Shown piece by piece: positions 40,188 through 48,584 of a DNA stretch of 64,000 nt. How positions within the stretch are numbered: position 1 is the first letter of the stretch; each line of letters opens with the position of its first letter. The position numbers and the translations under genes are program-made. The DNA is from Paenibacillus lautus NBRC 15380 (GTDB taxonomy: Bacteria; Bacillota; Bacilli; Paenibacillales; Paenibacillaceae), in NCBI RefSeq assembly GCF_004000945.1, contig NZ_BIMF01000018.1:1-64000 (forward strand), read 5' to 3'. The notes under the pieces were generated by a model, which saw only the letters and a program-made list of their open reading frames with translations, searched no databases and was not told where the DNA came from.

Positions 40188-43100
40188 TTGTCGACCTATT
40201 CCAACTTGAAATCGAAACCGATCTCCGGCAGAAGGCTGCTGGGGATTACTTTTCTGTTTATTGTCATCTTACTTTCCGTGCGGTTGGCGTATTTTAAAAT
40301 CATCATGATCCCTGAGGAAGTTCGGTTTCAGCAAGGCGTGCTGGATCTTCGGGATTGGCAGGCGGATTCACGCAATACGGTCGCGCTGAACGGGGAATGG
40401 GCCTTTTATCCGAATCAGTGGATGGGCCCGGATAGATTAACTCAAGGGGAGCGGCAGCCTGTCGCCGATCCGCACTGGATACAGGTTCCCGGTCCATGGG
40501 AAGGCGTAAACGAAAACGGGACCCAAATCGGCTTCGGAACCTATCGTCTCAAGCTGCTCGTACCGGAACGTAGCGTAGCTTACGGCCTCTGGATTACCGA
40601 TATCCGTACAGCCTATCGTTTGTATGTCAATGGCGAGTTATTGTACGAATCCGGACATCCGTCCGATATGTCGGAGACCCATGTGGCAAGAATCGTCCCC
40701 CATGTCGAACTCATCCCTCCGGCTGCCGATGAAGAGCTGGATATCATCCTGGAAGTGAGCAATTATCAATATGCCGATTCAGGTGGGATCAAGCTGCCGA
40801 TCAAATTCGGGACAGCTGCAGCGGTGATGAAGGGGAAAGCATTCTCGGAGAACATGCAGCTGCTGGTGTGCATTGTGCTATTTCTTCATGTCATGTATGT
40901 CTTCATTCTGTATCTAATCGGCTATCGGAACAAAGGCCTGTTTTATTTTGCGGCTCTTATCCTGTTTACGCTGCTGGCTACGCTGGTTGACGACGATAAG
41001 CTCCTGCTCGTTTGGCAGCCGGCTATCCGTTTCGAATGGTCAGTAAAGCTTAAGGTTGTTGCTTATGTGGCTATATCATTATGTTTAATTCTGTGTACCA
41101 AGCATCTGCTCCGACCGAAAATTAAAGAGGGATTTTACCGGGCCTATACAAGCTTTGTGGTTTCGTATGCCGTCGCCTATTTGCTGCTTCCCTTTCATCT
41201 GATGGTGCATCTCTCTACTTATTTATCGTTAGTATTAATAAGCTCCGTACTGTTCCTGCCTTCGATGGCCAGGAAGGCGGTCAGCGAGCGGACGGAAGCG
41301 GCCATATTCATCTTGCTGTCGGCGGTTGCCGTTTCCTGCAACATTATCGTGAGCGGAATATTAAGATTCCGGTATTTTAAGGAACTGCCTTATTACTCGA
41401 TTGACCTGATCGTTGCGTTTCTCGGATTTGCTTCCTTTTGGTTTATCCGGTTTGCCCGAAACACCGTCGTGTTGAAAGAGCAGGCCGAACAGCTCCAGCA
41501 CGCAGACAAGATGAAGGATGAATTTCTGGCAAATACGTCCCATGAACTGCGAAATCCGCTGCACGGCATGATTAACATGGCGCAAACGCTGCTGGAACGC
41601 AAAGGGAGTTTGCTTCGGCAAGAGGATCGCGACCATCTGGAGCTGATTACCGGCATTGGCAGGCGGATGTCGCTGCTGTTGGATGACTTGCTGGATGTCT
41701 CGTTATTGAAGGACAAGCGGATTCGGCTGAATATGGAGAGCGTCCATCTCGGTTCGGCTGCTCAAGGCGTGCTGGACATGCTCCGTCCGATGGCGGAGGG
41801 CAAGCGAATCGCGCTCGTATGTGAGATCGCGGATGACTTTCCCAAGGTATGGGCAGATGAAAGCCGCTTGGTTCAGATCGTATTCAATCTGATTCACAAC
41901 GCAATCAAATATACGGAGTCAGGCCGGATCGCGGTGGCTGCCGATGTTGTTGATGGAAGGGCCTGCGTCCACGTTCTCGATACGGGGATGGGGATGGACG
42001 AAGAGACATTAAGACGGATATTCCTCCCCTACGAGCAGGGAGACTCCAGCTTTGCCGCGGCTGGAGGCGGGTTGGGGCTTGGACTGAGCATCTGCAAGCA
42101 GCTGGTTGAGCTGCATGGAGGAGAACTCTCGGTGTCATCGGCTCCGGGACAGGGGAGTTCCTTTACGTTCACGCTGAAAGTGGACGATATGATGAGGCAG
42201 GAGAATACGGATAAACAGGAGTTTATTGCGGGCTCCTCGGCTTCAAATTCAGAGAAAGAGAAGGAGAGGCTATCTAACATGTCAGATAATCAGGATGATG
42301 CCGAATCCGAGGCTAAGAAGCTTTCTCGTCAAACCGATGGCAGGCTGCTCATCGTAGACGACGATCCGGTTAACTTAAAAGTTATCCATCATTTGCTTGA
42401 AGACGAAGGGTATCAGATCGTGACCGTTACCCGGGCTGAGGAAGCCCTTCAATTATTGGAGCAGGGAGAATGGGATCTCATCATATCTGATGTGATGATG
42501 CCCCAGATGTCAGGATATGAATTGTCCAGGACGATTCGGCAGAGGTATATGATATCGGAGCTTCCGATTCTGCTGCTAACTGCAAGAAACCGGCCTGAGG
42601 ATATCCATATGGGCTTCATTTCCGGAGCTAACGATTATTTAATAAAACCGGTGGATCATCTTGAATTAAAAACAAGGGTACGCGCACTGCTGGAGCTGAA
42701 GCGCTCCATTAAAGAACGGCTGCATATGGAAGCGGCTTGGCTCCAGGCTCAAATCCAGCCGCATTTTCTACACAATACCTTAAATTCGATCGCTTCTCTT
42801 AGTGAGATAGATCCTTCCCGGATGATTGCGCTGATTGGAGAATTCAGCCACTATCTGAGAGCCAGCTATGATATCAGCAATTTGGAACGTTTTATCCCGT
42901 TAGAGCAGGAGCTTGGCTTGGTTCGCTCATACCTGTATATCGAGGGGGAGCGGTTTGGGGAACGGCTGCGTGTCCGTTGGCATATTTCCGAGGAAGTCGC
43001 TGTTCAGCAGTGGAAGCTTCCCCCTTTGACCATGCAGACGATTGTGGAAAATGCGGTCGTTCACGGGGTATTGGCGCGGACCCAGGGAGGCACCGTAACC

Positions 43101-43337
43101 ATCCGCATTGTAAGTGAAGCTGAATCCGCCGCCAAGGTCATCATTGCGGATGATGGTGCCGGGATGGATCCCGAGAAGCTCCGCTTGATGCTGGGAAGCG
43201 GACAGCGTACCGGCAAGGGAGTCGGCCTTATGAACACGGATCGGCGTTTGAAGCAAGTCTATGGGCAAGGGCTCATGATCGACAGCACAAGGGACAGAGG
43301 AACCACGGTGTCGTTTGTCATCAGGAAGATGGCATAA
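40188..43337 (+). CDS. 7TM-DISM hybrid sensor kinase with receiver and second (LytS-type) kinase module
   Basis: A 1049-residue membrane kinase. One membrane helix at about 17-37 is followed by an extracellular galactose-binding-like sensor (45-215; LNGEWAFYPNQW, FGTYRLKLLVPE, YRLYVNGELLYESG), the seven-helix 7TM-DISM region (225-425), a HisKA domain with His452 (SHELRNPLHG), an ATPase domain (Asn571; DTGMGMD; GLGLGLSICK), a receiver with Asp768 and Lys820, and a second kinase module of the LytS/YesM type with His859 (QIQPHFLHNTLNSI) and its own ATPase (VENAVVHG, GKGVGLMNTDRRL). It starts with TTG 40188 after AAGGGA. The BTAD regulator at 38232 is the likely partner. The ligand is unknown. 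Confidence 0.9.
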   Translation: MSTYSNLKSKPISGRRLLGITFLFIVILLSVRLAYFKIIMIPEEVRFQQGVLDLRDWQADSRNTVALNGEWAFYPNQWMGPDRLTQGERQPVADPHWIQVPGPWEGVNENGTQIGFGTYRLKLLVPERSVAYGLWITDIRTAYRLYVNGELLYESGHPSDMSETHVARIVPHVELIPPAADEELDIILEVSNYQYADSGGIKLPIKFGTAAAVMKGKAFSENMQLLVCIVLFLHVMYVFILYLIGYRNKGLFYFAALILFTLLATLVDDDKLLLVWQPAIRFEWSVKLKVVAYVAISLCLILCTKHLLRPKIKEGFYRAYTSFVVSYAVAYLLLPFHLMVHLSTYLSLVLISSVLFLPSMARKAVSERTEAAIFILLSAVAVSCNIIVSGILRFRYFKELPYYSIDLIVAFLGFASFWFIRFARNTVVLKEQAEQLQHADKMKDEFLANTSHELRNPLHGMINMAQTLLERKGSLLRQEDRDHLELITGIGRRMSLLLDDLLDVSLLKDKRIRLNMESVHLGSAAQGVLDMLRPMAEGKRIALVCEIADDFPKVWADESRLVQIVFNLIHNAIKYTESGRIAVAADVVDGRACVHVLDTGMGMDEETLRRIFLPYEQGDSSFAAAGGGLGLGLSICKQLVELHGGELSVSSAPGQGSSFTFTLKVDDMMRQENTDKQEFIAGSSASNSEKEKERLSNMSDNQDDAESEAKKLSRQTDGRLLIVDDDPVNLKVIHHLLEDEGYQIVTVTRAEEALQLLEQGEWDLIISDVMMPQMSGYELSRTIRQRYMISELPILLLTARNRPEDIHMGFISGANDYLIKPVDHLELKTRVRALLELKRSIKERLHMEAAWLQAQIQPHFLHNTLNSIASLSEIDPSRMIALIGEFSHYLRASYDISNLERFIPLEQELGLVRSYLYIEGERFGERLRVRWHISEEVAVQQWKLPPLTMQTIVENAVVHGVLARTQGGTVTIRIVSEAESAAKVIIADDGAGMDPEKLRLMLGSGQRTGKGVGLMNTDRRLKQVYGQGLMIDSTRDRGTTVSFVIRKMA

Positions 43338-43458
43338 TGAAAGCCTAAGCCTATAAAACCTATAGTCTATGAATCTTGGACGAATGCTTGAGGTATGGGT
43401 TAGGATGTAGAGAGGTGGAAATGACATACCGTTTCATTAATATGAATGTCGGACAATT

Positions 43459-43511
43459 GATGGGCAATATGTACTGATGACGGGTGATATGCAGGGATGA
43501 TGGGCAATATG
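43459..43511. repeat. Short imperfect tandem repeat
   Basis: GATGGGCAATATG occurs at 43459-43471 and 43499-43511, with a diverged copy (GATGACGGGTGATATGCA) in between; the period is about 20 bp. Confidence 0.55.
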
Positions 43512-43522
43512 CACGGATGTAT

Positions 43523-43703
43523 GCGGACAGGAGGTTCGCTATTTTCCAACAACTGTGCCAAATTCAAGGCTTTGCGGACACCTAATCCGTTATTCGCCGC
43601 TTTTCCCTGTTTTATGGTGTAATATGCCGGCAATAGCGGAACATGTGTCCGCTTAACCTTATGTTTAGCACCTTTGCTAACGAATAGCGGAATCTCAGTC
43701 CGC
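43523..43703. repeat. Four copies of a GCGGAC-N-TCCGCTATT dispersed motif in both orientations
   Basis: Copies: GCGGACAGGAGGTTCGCTAT at 43523, GCGGACACCTAATCCGTTAT at 43574, and the inverted forms AATAGCGGAACATGTGTCCG at 43632 and AATAGCGGAATCTCAGTCCG at 43683. Each is a short imperfect palindrome followed by or preceded by the same AATA/TATT. They look like a small intergenic repeat family. Confidence 0.6.
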
Positions 43704-44000
43704 ACGGAGCTGCACTAATGACTGTACAACGTGTGCACTGCTCCCTGTGCGCACGTTGCGTGGTCCGGGGCATGCTTCCGATGGCTGTCGACCACAAAGA
43801 AGCCATCTCTTGAAGCGACGTAAAGATCAACCGAAAACGGGTGGATCATCAGGCTCTGGCGAATATAAATCCGTCAGAAGATATTTAGTTTCCCAAAGTG
43901 AAAATAAATCGATTATTTATGGCTCAACCAACGGGATACGTTAGTTGAAATGACAACCGCGGCGGATCAAGACTTTTTACTTTGAATAAAGGTGGACCTC

Positions 44001-44921
44001 ATGATCTCTTCTTTCTTAGTTACGATTTATAGTGTATTCCTCCCCATATCGCTGCCCGTCATCGGCGGAGCACTGCTCAAGCGGTTCAAGGGCATTGAAA
44101 CCAAGGGGCTTTCGGCCCTGTCTTTATATGTGTTGAGCCCGGCACTGATCTTCGAGACGCTGGAGAAGGCTTCGATTACCTCGAATGAGGTCACGGTAAC
44201 GGTTGCGTTTTGCTTGTTGAATGTGATCGCCCTATGGGCGCTGAGTGCCTTTGCCGGTAAAATGCTGGGCTTGTCCCAGACAGAGAAATCGGGTCTCGCC
44301 TTGACCACTATTTTTACCAACAGCGTGAATTACGGGCTTCCCCTCGTCCTGCTTGCCTTCGGGCAAGCAGGGCTGGATAAAGCTTCTGTGTATGTCATTG
44401 TACAGATTATCATTATGAATACACTAGGGGTGTATCTGGCAGCGAGATCTCATTTTTCGGCTGTAAAGGCGATCAAATCAGTGTTTACTCTCCCCTCGGT
44501 CTACGCGGCGGCACTCGCCGTACTCTTTCGGTTGACGGACTTTCAGCTTCCAGAAGGGTTGAATACCGGCGTTTCCATGCTGTCCGCGGCTTATGCGCCG
44601 CTGGCGCTTGTCATCCTAGGAGCCCAGATGGTGGGGGTTCGTGAGAGCGGCGCTTCCGCCGTCTCCAAGCGTGGATTCTGGTCGGGCATGGCGATGCGAA
44701 TGCTGGTGGGCCCATTGGTGGCATGGGGATTGCTCGCGATTTTATCCATTGAGGGAACATTGTTTGCGGTTATCCTGATTTTGTCGGCGATGCCTGCAGC
44801 CGTGAACGCGGTAATCCTTGCCGAAGAATACGATGCCGCACCCAAGTTGGTATCCAGGTGCATTCTGTGGACCACATTGGCTTCCTTTATCGTTCTGCCT
44901 GCTATGATCGGTTTTCTCTAA
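44001..44921 (+). CDS. AEC (auxin efflux carrier) family transporter
   Basis: Integral membrane protein of 306 residues with about ten helices. AEC-family segments are LPVIGGALLKRFKGIETKGLSALSLYVLSPALIFETL near the start, NSVNYGLPLVLLAFG in the middle (helix break characteristic of the family), and ILSAMPAAVNAVILAEEYDAAPKLVSRCILWTTLASF near the end. Bacterial members move malate/malonate or other carboxylates; the substrate is unknown. ATG 44001 follows AAAGGTGG; GTG 43992 is inside that site. Confidence 0.85.
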   Translation: MISSFLVTIYSVFLPISLPVIGGALLKRFKGIETKGLSALSLYVLSPALIFETLEKASITSNEVTVTVAFCLLNVIALWALSAFAGKMLGLSQTEKSGLALTTIFTNSVNYGLPLVLLAFGQAGLDKASVYVIVQIIIMNTLGVYLAARSHFSAVKAIKSVFTLPSVYAAALAVLFRLTDFQLPEGLNTGVSMLSAAYAPLALVILGAQMVGVRESGASAVSKRGFWSGMAMRMLVGPLVAWGLLAILSIEGTLFAVILILSAMPAAVNAVILAEEYDAAPKLVSRCILWTTLASFIVLPAMIGFL

Positions 44922-45036
44922 GCCTGCCATCTCCTGGCCTGAAGATTGGTTCAATCTCAAGACGTGTGTGTAAAGAGTAGTAAGCGTCAAGAGATACCAT
45001 CATCTGCAACTAAAGAATCGGATGGAGGTGGAGACT

Positions 45037-45201
45037 ATGAGCAGGCAGCGTGACCGAGACGTGGAGATCGAGACCCGTAATATCGAGGAGCGTAACGACT
45101 CCAGCAGGGTAGCATCTACGTTGATTAAGTATGTTGCTTATCTGATTATCTTCTTTGGATTCTTGTATTTTCTTATCAAATACGTATTTCCGATGTTCTA
45201 A
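45037..45201 (+). CDS. Small single-pass membrane protein, 54 residues
   Basis: Short gene with a strong GGAGGTGGAGACT site before ATG 45037. The first 30 residues are highly charged (MSRQRDRDVEIETRNIEERN); residues about 32-52 form a hydrophobic helix (YVAYLIIFFGFLYFLIKYVF). It is followed at once by an intrinsic terminator. The family is not recognised. Good RBS, a full membrane segment and a terminator make it a real gene despite its size. Confidence 0.7.
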   Translation: MSRQRDRDVEIETRNIEERNDSSRVASTLIKYVAYLIIFFGFLYFLIKYVFPMF

Positions 45202-45227
45202 ATGGAGCAGATGGTATTCGTTCGTTA

Positions 45228-45267
45228 AAAAGCCTCCCTTTCGTGGTACGCGAAAGAGAGGTTTTTT
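45228..45267 (+). terminator. Intrinsic terminator after the small membrane protein gene
   Basis: AGCCTC-CCTTTCG pairs with CGAAAG-AGAGGTTT, followed by TTTTTATC. Confidence 0.8.
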
Positions 45268-45339
45268 ATCATGGATCGGCTTTTTTTATATCAACTTCAC
45301 CTTCTAGTTAGGCGATTCACCTAGCCTTGGTGATGGGCT

Positions 45340-46125
45340 TTACTTCGCAGCTGGGATCATCAAATCTTCCAGCTTGGTCTCTTCATCAGACCAGTTGGCG
45401 AGCAGTTCTTGAATATACCGGATGTCCGAATCGTCCGGATCATAGAAGTAATCGCCGCGGATCACTAAATCTTTTCCCTTCAGCATGTAATTCTCAAATG
45501 TAGGTGGGGAGTCATTAAAAAATAGGTTTTCGGCCAGATTGAGAATGAAATCGGAGTTTAAGTTCATCGTAAGATTGCTGCCTCCGATATGAATCAACTC
45601 CGGGATTTTCGTTATATTTTTCAATTCAAATACCCGATCCATTAAGGAGCTGAGGAATATGCGCTGACGCTTGGTGCGGTTGAAATCCGAATCTTCCCGG
45701 TATCTGACATAATTTAATGCATCTGTGCCATCGTAAATAGGCTTGTTGGGCTCGATCCGCAATTTGATGTGACTCGCCTTCTTGTTCTCGATGATTTTAT
45801 CGATGGGGAGTTTAATCCCATCCAATGCATTGATGATATCCGTTAATCCGTAGAAATTAATGGCTGCATAATAATCAACAGGGTGCTGAAACAGATACTC
45901 AACCGTGTCAATGGCCATTTTCGCGCCGCCGTGGGCGTAAGCGGAGTTGATTCTGGAGGTGACTCCCCTGCCGATGACTTCAGTATATGTATCCCTGGGA
46001 ATGGAGACGAGCAATATTTTATTAAGGTCTGGCCGGATGACAGAGTAGATGATCGTGTCGGAGCGGGCAGGCTCGTCCTCGCGTTGATCAACGCCCAGAA
46101 GCAGGACCGAGAATGGCTCTTTTGA
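45340..46125 (-). pseudogene. LytR-CpsA-Psr (LCP) family gene lacking its 5' end
   Basis: LCP proteins transfer wall glycopolymers to peptidoglycan and start with a cytoplasmic tail and membrane helix. Here the catalytic domain begins with SKEPFSVLLLGVDQREDEPA and RSDTIIYSVIRPDLNKILLVS, then VSIPRDTYTEVIG and GVTSRINSAYAHGG, and continues to DALNYVRYREDSDFNRTKRQR, all typical. The frame is open back to TGA at about 46171-46173 but has no ATG, GTG or TTG before the core strand, and the membrane anchor is missing. ATG 46014 would remove the first core strands. It is probably a truncated gene, perhaps cut when the neighbouring Rrf2 region was rearranged. Confidence 0.7.
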
Positions 46126-46176
46126 AATTTGTATATCGAAAACCTGATTTTGGCTTAAGTGACATCGGCTTCACCG

Positions 46177-46212
46177 TTGACTTTAGGGATTATTGTAACT
46201 ATGATGGTTACA
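46177..46212 (+). promoter_or_regulatory. Promoter and 19-bp operator of the Rrf2 regulator gene
   Basis: TTGACT (46177-46182), 17-bp spacer, TATGAT (46200-46205). TGTAACTATGATGGTTACA at 46194-46212 is an inverted repeat (TGTAAC-N7-GTTACA) covering the -10, and near-identical boxes precede the VOC gene at 46919. This points to autorepression. Confidence 0.75.
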
Positions 46213-46252
46213 TGCTAGTCATCTGAAGATTTGGTCCGTCAGGAGGGGTCAC

Positions 46253-46696
46253 ATGAACATAAGCAGCCGATTTGCAGTGGCCATTCATATTCTCTCCGTG
46301 CTGGAGATGAATAAGGCTGGCGTCAGCACCTCAGATTATATTGCGGAGAGTGTGAACACGAATCCGGTGGTTATCCGGCGCATTGTAGGCATGCTGAGCA
46401 AAGCGGGCCTGGTCGAGGTTAAACCTGGCGTAGCGGGAGCGAAGCTGGCAAAGCATCCGTCCGAGATTACGCTGCTGGATATTTATCATGCCGTTCATGT
46501 CGTGCAGGAGGATTCCCTGTTTGGCATTCATGCGAATTCAGACGCGAAATGTCCTGTTGGCAAACATATTCAAACGGCGATCGTTCCGGTTTTTTCAGCG
46601 GCCCAGAAGGCCATGGAGAACACGCTGCATGAGGTGAATCTGGAAGAAATCGTCCGGAAAATTTATGCCTCTGCGAATGAAACATCAAATGAATAA
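46253..46696 (+). CDS. Rrf2 family transcriptional regulator
   Basis: Winged-helix Rrf2 protein of 147 residues. The N-terminus ISSRFAVAIHILSVLEMNKAGVSTSDYIAESVNTNPVVIRRIVGMLSKAGLVEVKPGVAGAKLAK is the complete DNA-binding region, followed by the dimerisation helix. It has only Cys103 (SDAKCPVGKHIQ), not the three-cysteine Fe-S cluster of IscR/NsrR, so it is the YwnA/CymR-like subgroup, probably sensing via a single thiol or without a cofactor. RBS AGGAGGGG precedes ATG 46253. Shared operators link it to the VOC dioxygenase gene downstream. Confidence 0.88.
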   Translation: MNISSRFAVAIHILSVLEMNKAGVSTSDYIAESVNTNPVVIRRIVGMLSKAGLVEVKPGVAGAKLAKHPSEITLLDIYHAVHVVQEDSLFGIHANSDAKCPVGKHIQTAIVPVFSAAQKAMENTLHEVNLEEIVRKIYASANETSNE

Positions 46697-46707
46697 GCGA
46701 AAATCAC

Positions 46708-46742
46708 ACGCTCGATCCTATGTAGGATGGGCGTTTTCTTTT
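46708..46742 (+). terminator. Intrinsic terminator after the Rrf2 gene
   Basis: ACGCTCGATCCT pairs with AGGATGGGCGT (one G-T pair, small loop), followed by TTTCTTTT. Confidence 0.65.
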
Positions 46743-46787
46743 GGCCAACCATTGGAGACTCTTTGGTTCACCTGTAAATTACTGGAT

Positions 46788-46850
46788 TTGACAACGAGGC
46801 TGTCCTGTAACTATAATGATTACAAGTAAGATGTAACTGATTTGATTACA
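46788..46850 (+). promoter_or_regulatory. Promoter with two Rrf2-type operators for the VOC gene
   Basis: TTGACA (46788-46793), 18-bp spacer, TATAAT (46812-46817). Box 1 TGTAACTATAATGATTACA at 46806-46824 overlaps the -10; box 2 TGTAACTGATTTGATTACA lies at 46832-46850. Both match the box before the Rrf2 gene. Confidence 0.8.
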
Positions 46851-46918
46851 AGTTAAGCCTCTCGTTGACCTGAATATATGTAATGAACAAAACAAACAAC
46901 AATTCAAGGAGTGAGAAT

Positions 46919-47773
46919 ATGACAGCTATTATACATCCATCCACAAAGCTCGGACCGGTCTCTTTGCGGATCAGTAATCTGGCACAATCCGTACGCTTTT
47001 ATACGGAAGTCGTCGGTTTGAAAATGCTTCGGCAGCATGGCCGTGTTGCCGAATTGACGGCAGACGGGAAGCAGCCGCTGCTGATTGTAGAGGAGATTCA
47101 AGATCTGGTAAGACCGCAGACCCGGACGGCAGGTCTATACCATTTTGCGATCTTGGTTCCGAATCGGGAATCGCTCGGGCTTGCGCTTGCCAACCTGATC
47201 GCGCATAACATTCCTGTCGGCCAAGGCGATCATCTGGTCAGCGAAGCATTGTACATTAATGATCCGGACGGAAACGGCATCGAGATTTATGCCGACCGAC
47301 CAAGGGATACCTGGAAGCGTGATGCCAAAGGAGAATATGTGATGACCACGGATCCTGTTGATGTAGAGGGACTGCTGGCTCTCTCCAAGGACAAGGAATG
47401 GTATGGACTTCCTGAAGGGACCGTTATCGGGCATGTACACTTCCATGTGTCCAACCTGCACGATGCCCGCGTATTTTATTGCGATGTTCTGGGTTTTGAG
47501 CTGACAGCCCATTATGGAGACGCTGCGTTGTTTATATCCGCAGGAGGATACCATCACCATATCGGGCTCAATGTTTGGGCAGGACTCGGTGTACCAAACA
47601 CTCCACGGAGCGCTGCGGGTATGGAAGATTATACGATTGAGCTTCCTAGCCATGAGGTGCTTGAGGCGGTAACCGGCCGTATCCGTGAGGCGGGGCTGCG
47701 CCTGGAGCAGCGCGATGGCGTCTGGGCCGTTCAAGATCCCTCGGATATCTGGATCCGATTGGTTGTTGCTTAA
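46919..47773 (+). CDS. VOC family ring-cleaving dioxygenase (CatE-like)
   Basis: Protein of 284 residues with two VOC (glyoxalase-fold) modules, at about 5-120 and 160-280. It resembles B. subtilis CatE, a catechol 2,3-dioxygenase: LGPVSLRISNLAQSVRFYTEVVGLKML at the start, INDPDGNGIEIYADRPRDTW at the end of module one (metal Glu in the GIEIYA strand), and GTVIGHVHFHVSNLHDARVFYCDVLGFEL plus FISAGGYHHHIGLNVW in module two, with the histidine ligands. ATG 46919 follows AAGGAG. It is the apparent target of the adjacent Rrf2 regulator. The natural substrate, perhaps a catechol or quinone-related compound, is inferred. Confidence 0.82.
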   Translation: MTAIIHPSTKLGPVSLRISNLAQSVRFYTEVVGLKMLRQHGRVAELTADGKQPLLIVEEIQDLVRPQTRTAGLYHFAILVPNRESLGLALANLIAHNIPVGQGDHLVSEALYINDPDGNGIEIYADRPRDTWKRDAKGEYVMTTDPVDVEGLLALSKDKEWYGLPEGTVIGHVHFHVSNLHDARVFYCDVLGFELTAHYGDAALFISAGGYHHHIGLNVWAGLGVPNTPRSAAGMEDYTIELPSHEVLEAVTGRIREAGLRLEQRDGVWAVQDPSDIWIRLVVA

Positions 47774-47791
47774 ATAATACAAGTCGAAGAG

Positions 47792-47828
47792 GCCTGTCCG
47801 CTATGTTAGCGGGCAGGCTATTTTTATG
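47792..47828 (+). terminator. Intrinsic terminator after the VOC gene
   Basis: GCCTGTCCGCT pairs with AGCGGGCAGGC (one G-T pair), followed by TATTTTTAT. Confidence 0.8.
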
Positions 47829-47855
47829 AGCTATCCGTTATCTTTATCAGGGAAG

Positions 47856-48371
47856 CTATATCCGGTCTAATTCCTCCAGCGTACGAAGCATGAACTCCAA
47901 TATATTCGGGATATCTCCCATCTGTTCTTCGTTGATCCTGCGGGGAAAGCGAAGCTCGATCGTGTTGTGGAGCGGTCCCGGATCATCGCTGTAGGTGTAC
48001 CGTAACGTTTGCAGCGGCGGAAGCTCCGGATTCCATATCTCCTTCATGATCTGGGTGATAGCCGGACAAGCTATGGAAGCATCAGCGATGTTTTTGTGAA
48101 AGAGGAGCTTCAGCTCGCAGGCCGGCTGACCTTCCGGAATTTCCAAAATCTCGGCCGCCAAATCCCGGAGCCCGGTCTCCAGGCAAATTTCGGCCGAAGT
48201 CGTGGATTGCGCAGCCAGCTCGAACCGGAGGCTAAAACTTCTGGACAACGTCGCCATATCCAGAAGATCCTTTCGATCGGTAACACGAATGATTTCATCG
48301 AGGTTGTCGAGGTCGTAGACCGCATTTTCGATGCCAACCTTTAAATTTTCGAATATTGTCGGGTCAAACAT
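47856..48371 (-). CDS. Protein of unknown function, 171 residues
   Basis: Not recognised. Soluble and acidic, with no signal peptide. The N-terminal third is helical (FENLKVGIENAVYDLDNLDEIIRVTDRKDLLDMA), the middle is strand-rich (RSFSLRFELAAQ), and the C-terminal part ends FPRRINEEQMGDIPNILEF. Start ATG 48371 follows AAAGGA; an upstream in-frame ATG at 48428 has no site. It is well conserved in length with the codon usage of its neighbours and has no close link to either flanking gene, which are transcribed separately. Confidence 0.65.
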   Translation of the reverse strand: MFDPTIFENLKVGIENAVYDLDNLDEIIRVTDRKDLLDMATLSRSFSLRFELAAQSTTSAEICLETGLRDLAAEILEIPEGQPACELKLLFHKNIADASIACPAITQIMKEIWNPELPPLQTLRYTYSDDPGPLHNTIELRFPRRINEEQMGDIPNILEFMLRTLEELDRI

Positions 48372-48584
48372 GAGGCACATCCTTTGAACATAATAATGAC
48401 GTACATACGATTGTGGATAATATATCATAATTCAGCTGTTTAAGGGGAACATACTGGTCCTATAAGCCGTGACCTCTCCGCGTGATTTCCTTCGTTCTAT
48501 AACAGTATTGCCTAATCGTATCATCGTTGACTCGTACTCGGTTTCCGGTTTGCGTATAACCGTAAAATCGTAGGAGCAGCAAGA

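Larger units (their letters stand above)
43338..44000. other. Long non-coding region with repeats and hairpins
   Basis: No gene is seen in these 660 bases. It holds a short tandem repeat (43459-43511), four dispersed GCGGAC/TCCGC motifs (43523-43703) and a 12-bp stem hairpin without T-run at 43727-43758 (CAACGTGTGCAC with GTGCGCACGTTG). The rest is featureless. Confidence 0.6.

Noticed and set aside
43459..43703. CRISPR array
   Set aside because: The repeats are too short and irregular, are in both orientations and lack uniform spacers; no cas genes are near.
45340..46014. Intact LCP gene starting at ATG 46014
   Set aside because: Clear LCP sequence continues in frame upstream of that ATG, and starting there would remove core strands and the membrane anchor.
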